Assembly: GCF_008124835.1 (NCBI RefSeq)
Contig: NZ_VNHW01000004.1
Span: forward strand, 248,001-312,000
Source of the DNA: Blastococcus xanthinilyticus
GTDB lineage: Bacteria > Actinomycetota > Actinomycetes > Mycobacteriales > Geodermatophilaceae
Length of the DNA stretch: 64,000 nt
Direction: 5' to 3'
Positions 59,632 through 64,000 of this stretch are shown piece by piece. Made by a program: the position numbers and the translations under genes. Numbering within the stretch: position 1 is the stretch's first letter; the number at the start of each line of letters is the position of its first letter. Below the pieces are notes generated by a model. The model was not told where the DNA came from. It saw nothing but the letters and a program-made list of their open reading frames with translations, and did no database searches.

Positions 59632-60429
59632 TCAGGTGCCGCCCAGCGTCCGGTAGAGCTCGGGCCGCCGGTCCAGGAGGTAGGGCGCGCGGCGCCGCGA
59701 CTCCGCCAGCCGCGCGCGGTCGAGCTCGGCGACGACGAGCTCCTCGCCGCGGCCGGCCCGGGCCAGGTCCCTGCCGTCGGGCCCGACGACGCAGCTGAGC
59801 CCGCAGTACTCCAGGTCGGCCTCGGCGCCCGCGTAGTTGGCGTAGGCCACGTACACCTGGTTCTCGTAGGCCCGCGCCGGCACCAGCGTCGTCGCGACGA
59901 CGTCGAACTCGACCATGTTGGCCGTCGGCGCCAGCACGACGTCGACCCCGGCGAGCGCGAGGGCGCGGGCGGTCTCCGGGAACTCGACGTCGTAGCAGAT
60001 CAGCATCCCGCACCGCCAGCCGCCGATCTCCACCACGGCGGAGTCGTCGTCGGACGGGCTGAACTGCTCCCGGTCGAGGCTGCCGAACAGGTGCGTCTTC
60101 CGGTACCCGGCCAGCGGGACGCCGTCCGCGCCGACGAGCTGCACGGCGTTGTAGACGGCGTCCCCGACCCGCTCGGGGTAGCCGTAGAGGACCGCGACCC
60201 CGCTGGAGCGCGCCAGCTCGGCGACCGCCCGCGCCCACTCGCCGTCGCGCGGCTGCGCGAGGCGACCGACCGCGTCGGCGCCGATGGCGTAGCCGGTCAG
60301 GTACATCTCCGGCGTGAGCAGCAGGTCGGCGCCGTCGTCCCGGGCGGAGGCCAGGGCCTGCCCCAGGCGCTCGAGGTTCTCGTCGACGCCCAGGGGGCGC
60401 GACTCGCACTGGTGGAGGGCGATCCGCAC
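59632..60429 (-). CDS. davA: 5-aminovaleramidase (nitrilase superfamily)
   Basis: ATG at 60429 gives 265 residues. The Glu-Lys-Cys triad is in LLLTPEMYLTGY, GYRKTHLFGSLDRE and GMLICYDVEFPETARALAL. The sequence follows Pseudomonas DavA closely through LVPARAYENQVYVAYANYAG and the length is the same. It hydrolyses 5-aminovaleramide to 5-aminovalerate and ammonia. It starts nine bases after the davB stop, so it is cotranscribed; 110 bp separate it from the transaminase gene. Confidence 0.9.
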   Translation of the reverse strand: MRIALHQCESRPLGVDENLERLGQALASARDDGADLLLTPEMYLTGYAIGADAVGRLAQPRDGEWARAVAELARSSGVAVLYGYPERVGDAVYNAVQLVGADGVPLAGYRKTHLFGSLDREQFSPSDDDSAVVEIGGWRCGMLICYDVEFPETARALALAGVDVVLAPTANMVEFDVVATTLVPARAYENQVYVAYANYAGAEADLEYCGLSCVVGPDGRDLARAGRGEELVVAELDRARLAESRRRAPYLLDRRPELYRTLGGT

Positions 60430-60438
60430 GAGCGCCGC

Positions 60439-62130
60439 CTAGTCCGGGAGCGCGATCGGGCCGAGCTCGGCGAACACGTCACCGGGTCCGGGGTTCTCCG
60501 CGAAGGTGCGGCCGCCGAAGTGCCGGATGATGCCCCACACCGCGTTGAGCGACGTCTGCACCGCGCCCTCCACCCAGGCCGGCGTCCAGGAGACGTCGTC
60601 GCCGGCGAGGAAGATGCCCCGCTGCTCGGGCGGGAAGTCGCCCTGCACGAAGTGCGCGTACATCCGCTGGTTGTACCGGTAGTGCCCCGGCAGGGCACCC
60701 TTGAAGGCGCCGAGGAAGTTCGCGTCCGCCTCCCAGGAGACGGTGACGGGGTCGCCGATGATGTGCTGGGCGATGTCCACGTCGGGGTAGATCTTCTTCA
60801 GCGCCCCGAGGGCCAGCCGCACCCGCTGGTCCACCGGGTACGGCAGCATCTTCAGCGCGTCGCTCATCCACGAGTACGTCAGGCAGATGACGCCGGGCAG
60901 GTCGTCACCGTGGTCGAACAGGTAGGTGCCGCGGGTCAGCCGGTCGGTGAGCGTCATGCTCATGACGTCGCGGCCGGTCTCCGGGTCCTTGTCCTTCCAG
61001 AACGGCCGGTCGACCATCACGAAGGTCTTCGACGACTGCATGTACCGGGTGCGGTCCAGCGCCGTCCACATCTTCTGCGAGAAGAGGCTCTCCTCGCAGT
61101 CGATCTGGGTCGTCAGCAGCCAGCTCTGGCAGGTGGCGAGCACCGCCGGGTAGCGGGCGGTGTGGCCCCAGGCATCGGTGACGGCGAAGCTGCCGTCGGC
61201 GGCGCGGGCGATGGCGGCGACCCCGGCGCGCGCCCCGCCGCGGTGCAGCGTCGCGAGGGTCGTCCCCGCGGGCCAATGGACCAGCTGTTCCGGCGCGTGG
61301 TTCCACAGGCCCCACGGCACCTGCTCCACCCCGCCGACGACGAAGCGCTGGTCGTCGTCGCAGTTGGTCATCACGACGCGGAAGATCTCCAGCATCGAGT
61401 TCGGGAAGTCCGAGTCCCAGCCGCCGGTGCCGAAGCCCACCTGGCCGAAGACCTCCCGGTGGTGGAAGGACAGCTTCGAGAATGCCTCGGAGGTGGCCAC
61501 GAAGTCGTAGAAGGTGCGGTCGTCCCACAGCGGGACCAGGGCGTCCCACAGCTTCTTCAGGGTCCGGACGTCGCGGGCGCGGATCGCGTCCTGGATCTCG
61601 GTGAAGGAGACGGTCTCCAGCGCGTCGGCCCACGCCGCGGCGACTTCCTGGAAGAGCGGCGGCAACGCCTCGGTGGACTCGGCGTAGTGGGTCTCGCCCT
61701 CGATGTCGATGACCGTGCTGCGGGAGGCGGGGGTCAGCGGGTTGGGGAAGGGCTTCGTCTCCAGGCCGAGCAGGTCGACGTAGTGGTAGAAGGCGGTCGA
61801 CGACACCGGGAAGCGCATGCCGCCCAGCTCGGCGACCACCTCGGCGGGGGCGCCCTCGAACCGCGCCGACCGCAGCCGCCCACCCATCTGCGAGGACTCG
61901 TAGAGGACCGGCTTGAGCCCGAGCTTCATGAGCTCGTACGCCGCGACCAGGCCGGAGATGCCCGCCCCGACGACGGCGACCTCCTCGCCGTGCCGCTCCG
62001 GCGGGATCTCGCCCAGGCCCGCGGGGTGGGTGATCCAGTCGTCGAACGCGAAGGGGAAGTCCGGGCCGAAGATGGTGACCGGCGGCCGATCGGCGTCCTG
62101 CGCGGCCTCATGACCAGGGCCGATCGTCAT
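60439..62130 (-). CDS. davB: L-lysine 2-monooxygenase
   Basis: ATG at 62130 with GGAGAAGG upstream gives 563 residues, the length of Pseudomonas DavB. The N-terminus contains ITIFGPDFPFAFDDW-like sequence (VTIFGPDFPFAFDDW), then EVAVVGAGISGLVAAYELMK for FAD, GGMRFPVSSTAFYHYVDLLG and, near the end, GDDVSWTPAWVEGAVQTSLN. Whole stretches match DavB as I remember it. It oxidatively decarboxylates lysine to 5-aminovaleramide. It heads a leftward operon with davA, a transaminase and an aldehyde dehydrogenase and is divergent from an amino-acid ABC transporter. Confidence 0.93.
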   Translation of the reverse strand: MTIGPGHEAAQDADRPPVTIFGPDFPFAFDDWITHPAGLGEIPPERHGEEVAVVGAGISGLVAAYELMKLGLKPVLYESSQMGGRLRSARFEGAPAEVVAELGGMRFPVSSTAFYHYVDLLGLETKPFPNPLTPASRSTVIDIEGETHYAESTEALPPLFQEVAAAWADALETVSFTEIQDAIRARDVRTLKKLWDALVPLWDDRTFYDFVATSEAFSKLSFHHREVFGQVGFGTGGWDSDFPNSMLEIFRVVMTNCDDDQRFVVGGVEQVPWGLWNHAPEQLVHWPAGTTLATLHRGGARAGVAAIARAADGSFAVTDAWGHTARYPAVLATCQSWLLTTQIDCEESLFSQKMWTALDRTRYMQSSKTFVMVDRPFWKDKDPETGRDVMSMTLTDRLTRGTYLFDHGDDLPGVICLTYSWMSDALKMLPYPVDQRVRLALGALKKIYPDVDIAQHIIGDPVTVSWEADANFLGAFKGALPGHYRYNQRMYAHFVQGDFPPEQRGIFLAGDDVSWTPAWVEGAVQTSLNAVWGIIRHFGGRTFAENPGPGDVFAELGPIALPD

Positions 62131-62440
62131 CGCGGTCCTTCTCCCCTCACCTGCCGCTGCTGCGCCGCCGCCGCCGGCAGCACTCCGTCGTACGGATCCC
62201 CGCCGTTCCGGTCCGGCGGCCCTGGCTCCGGCCGGTCGCGGGAAGACACCCTACTGACCCGCCACGGCCCGACCCGGCGGCGCGCCCTTCCGGCACGAGG
62301 TCCCCGCAGTCCTCACCGGACCGCGACAAGCCGGATCGAGCATCGACTGCTTCGTGGCTCAGCGGGAAATGCTTTCAGCCGATTCACGGTGCGGCGAGCG
62401 GCTGCCAGCATCTGGCGCAACGAACCTGCGGAGGTGGCAC
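62131..62440. promoter_or_regulatory. Divergent promoter region between davB and ABC transporter
   Basis: These 310 bp carry no gene. They separate the leftward lysine operon from the rightward transporter genes and must contain both promoters and probably a regulator site. The half near 62330-62400 is AT-richer. No hexamer pair or operator can be assigned with confidence. Confidence 0.6.
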
Positions 62441-63328
62441 GTGCGTTCTCGTCGAATGGCGCAGGCGGTTGTCGGTGCGGCGGTCCTGACCCTGGCGGTG
62501 ACCGGATGTGGTCGCTCCGGAGGTGGCGCGGCGACGGCGGATGCGCCGGCACCCGCTCCTGCCGAGGATGCCACGGCCGCGGATCTCGTCCCCGAGGACC
62601 TGCAGGAGTCCGGCATCCTTCGAGTCGCGACCGCGGAGGGGTACCCCCCCATGGAGATGTACGCGGAGGGGACCCAGGACCTGATTGGGGTCGACCCCGA
62701 TCTCGCGGCCGCGATCGCCGAGAAGCTCGGGCTGGAGCTCGAGATGACCAACGCCAGCTTCCCGGGGCTGATCCCCGGCCTCGCGGCCGACCGCTGGGAC
62801 CTGGCGATGTCCTCGATGAGCGACACCGAGGAGCGCCGCCAGGTCGTCGACTTCGTCGACTACTTCCACGCCGGCGGCGCGATCATGGTCGCCAAGGGCA
62901 ACCCGGAGGGCATCACCTCGCTGGAGGACCTCTGCGGCAGGAACGTCGTCCTCGCCAAGGGCAGCTCCAACCTCGCCATCGGCGAGGAGCAGAACGAGAA
63001 GTGCGACGAGAAGATGACCATCTCGCAGAGCGAGGACGCGCCGACCGGCCTGCTCGAGATCTCCAGCGGTCGCTCCGTGGCCACGATCGTCGACTACCCG
63101 GTGGCCGTCATGTTCGCCGAGGAGACCGGCGAGTACGAGGTCCTCGACGAGCAGTACGCCGCCGGCCCCTGGGGGATCGCCGTCGACAAGAAGGACACCG
63201 AGCTGCGCGACGCCGTCCAGCGGGCCCTGCAGGAGCTGATCGACAGCGGTGAGTACGGCGAGATCCTGGAGGAGTGGGGGGTGTCCGGGAGCGCCGTCGA
63301 CGAGGCCACCATCAACGACCAGCAGTGA
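62441..63328 (+). CDS. Polar amino acid ABC transporter substrate-binding lipoprotein
   Basis: GTG at 62441 has GGAGG seven bases upstream; the open frame starts earlier but without a ribosome site. The 295-residue product has a lipobox VTGC (Cys23) after a hydrophobic stretch, an Ala/Pro linker, then a family 3 binding fold: GILRVATAEGYPPMEM, IGVDPDLAAAIAEKLGLELEM and WDLAMSSMSDTEERRQVVDF. The divergent lysine operon suggests lysine or a related cationic amino acid as ligand. The permease start overlaps its stop (GTGA). Confidence 0.9.
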   Translation: MRSRRMAQAVVGAAVLTLAVTGCGRSGGGAATADAPAPAPAEDATAADLVPEDLQESGILRVATAEGYPPMEMYAEGTQDLIGVDPDLAAAIAEKLGLELEMTNASFPGLIPGLAADRWDLAMSSMSDTEERRQVVDFVDYFHAGGAIMVAKGNPEGITSLEDLCGRNVVLAKGSSNLAIGEEQNEKCDEKMTISQSEDAPTGLLEISSGRSVATIVDYPVAVMFAEETGEYEVLDEQYAAGPWGIAVDKKDTELRDAVQRALQELIDSGEYGEILEEWGVSGSAVDEATINDQQ

Positions 63329-64000
63329 GCTCGACGAACCTTCCCCCGGCGACCGCGGCCCCTACGGGCCGGGGCGCGGAGGGTGAGCACGAGGACCTGA
63401 CCATCCGGGCCACCCACCCCCCGCGGCCCGGCCGGTGGCTGGCTGCCCTCGTGGCGGGGCTGGCCCTGGTCTGGGTCGGCTGGAGCATCGCGGTCAATCC
63501 CAACCTGCACTGGGACGTCGTCGTCGACTACCAGTTCGACGCGGTGGTCCTGCAGGGCCTGTGGGTCACCATCCAGCTCACGGTCATCTCGATGGTGCTC
63601 GGCGTCCTCATCGGCGTGGTCGCCGCGCTCATGCAGATTTCGGACAGCCGGATCCTGCGGACTGCGGCGCTGGCCTACGTCTGGTTCTTCCGGGGGACGC
63701 CCCTGCTGGTCCAGCTGATCTTCTGGTTCAACCTGGGACTGATCTTCCCGGAGTTCTCGCTGGGCATCCCCTTCGACGGCCCGAAGCTCGCCAGCTGGTC
63801 GACGAACGCGATCATCACCGGCTTCGTCGCGGCGCTGCTCGGCCTCACCATCAACGAGGGCGCATACATGAGCGAGATCGTGCGCGCGGGCCTGAAGTCG
63901 GTCGACCCGGGGCAGCAGGAGGCCGCCGAGTCCCTCGGCATGCCGCACCGCAAGGTCATGCTCCGCGTGGTGCTGCCCCAGGCGATGCGGGTGATCGTGC
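63325..64000 (+). CDS. Polar amino acid ABC transporter permease, partial (HisM/GlnP type)
   Basis: GTG at 63325 overlaps the preceding stop and the frame runs off the right edge after 225 codons. A hydrophilic N-terminus of about 45 residues precedes a first helix (LAALVAGLALVWVGWSIAV). The HisM-type core follows, with LQGLWVTIQLTVISMVLGVL, YVWFFRGTPLLVQLIFW and the ATPase-contact EAA loop (QQEAAESLGMPHRKVMLRVV). The ATPase gene presumably follows outside the window. Confidence 0.9.
   Translation, partial: MSSTNLPPATAAPTGRGAEGEHEDLTIRATHPPRPGRWLAALVAGLALVWVGWSIAVNPNLHWDVVVDYQFDAVVLQGLWVTIQLTVISMVLGVLIGVVAALMQISDSRILRTAALAYVWFFRGTPLLVQLIFWFNLGLIFPEFSLGIPFDGPKLASWSTNAIITGFVAALLGLTINEGAYMSEIVRAGLKSVDPGQQEAAESLGMPHRKVMLRVVLPQAMRVIV

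Overview
The window is very GC-rich DNA with dense, tightly overlapping genes, many GTG starts and extreme G/C at third codon positions. Together with the gene families present (ESX-associated proteins, HelD/HelR-type RNA polymerase motor, PucR and AraC regulators, TIGR02587/02588 pair, c-di-AMP riboswitch in front of a secreted coiled-coil protein) this points to an actinobacterium, plausibly Geodermatophilaceae or a near relative; the genus cannot be fixed from the sequence alone.

Layout. 1-1100: start of a secreted coiled-coil protein (runs off the left edge) behind a ydaO/c-di-AMP riboswitch. 1101-5853: a tRNA-Met gene with a small genomic island inserted at its 3' end, bounded by an exact 43-bp repeat. 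The island holds only ruins of a phage or phage satellite (integrase N-terminus, a scaffold-like C-terminus, a frameshifted capsid gene), plus intact, less GC-rich cargo: an ApeA-like HEPN protein, a DUF6602-like protein and a small membrane/coiled-coil protein. This is the most likely place for an undescribed defence system. 5.9-10.5 kb: GIY-YIG protein, AEC transporter and a four-gene ESX-associated operon (WXG-like, EspG-like, hydrolase, lipoprotein). 10.6-15.2 kb: acyl/hydroxyacid metabolism (thioesterase, ADHFE1-like transhydrogenase, cyclase, acyl-CoA ligase). 15.2-19.8 kb: an HSP90-like ATPase overlapping a large TPR protein. 20-24.3 kb: K+ channel, glutaryl-CoA-dehydrogenase-like enzyme, small hypotheticals, a lipase-like hydrolase. 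24.4-27.4 kb: cobalamin lower-ligand operon with a BluB-CobT fusion, CobU and CobS. 27.5-31.6 kb: amide utilisation cluster (MarR, frameshifted amide-sensor-like binding protein, APC permease, formamidase/acetamidase). 31.6-37.3 kb: TIGR02588/TIGR02587/antiporter operon divergent from a PEP-synthase/Rph-like three-gene operon. 37.3-44.8 kb: phosphatases, esterase, Mo-oxidoreductase, PLD-family protein. 45-46.4 kb: CYP152 peroxygenase followed by a truncated patatin remnant. 46.4-55 kb: AI-2E transporter, OB-fold-type lipoprotein, esterase and Baeyer-Villiger monooxygenase divergent from an AraC regulator, then a HelD/HelR-type motor.

55-64 kb: a lysine catabolic locus. DavB (lysine 2-monooxygenase), DavA (5-aminovaleramidase), DavT-like transaminase and DavD-like semialdehyde dehydrogenase run leftward in pathway order; a PucR regulator lies at the far end, and a polar-amino-acid ABC transporter (binding protein, permease cut by the window edge) is transcribed divergently. 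Lysine would be imported, oxidised to 5-aminovaleramide, hydrolysed to 5-aminovalerate, transaminated to glutarate semialdehyde and oxidised to glutarate; the glutaryl-CoA-dehydrogenase-like gene at 21.2 kb could act further down.

The three phage-remnant pseudogenes, the frameshifted amide sensor and the truncated patatin are the broken genes seen. Strong hairpin terminators sit between several convergent gene pairs. No CRISPR array, rRNA or transposase was seen.
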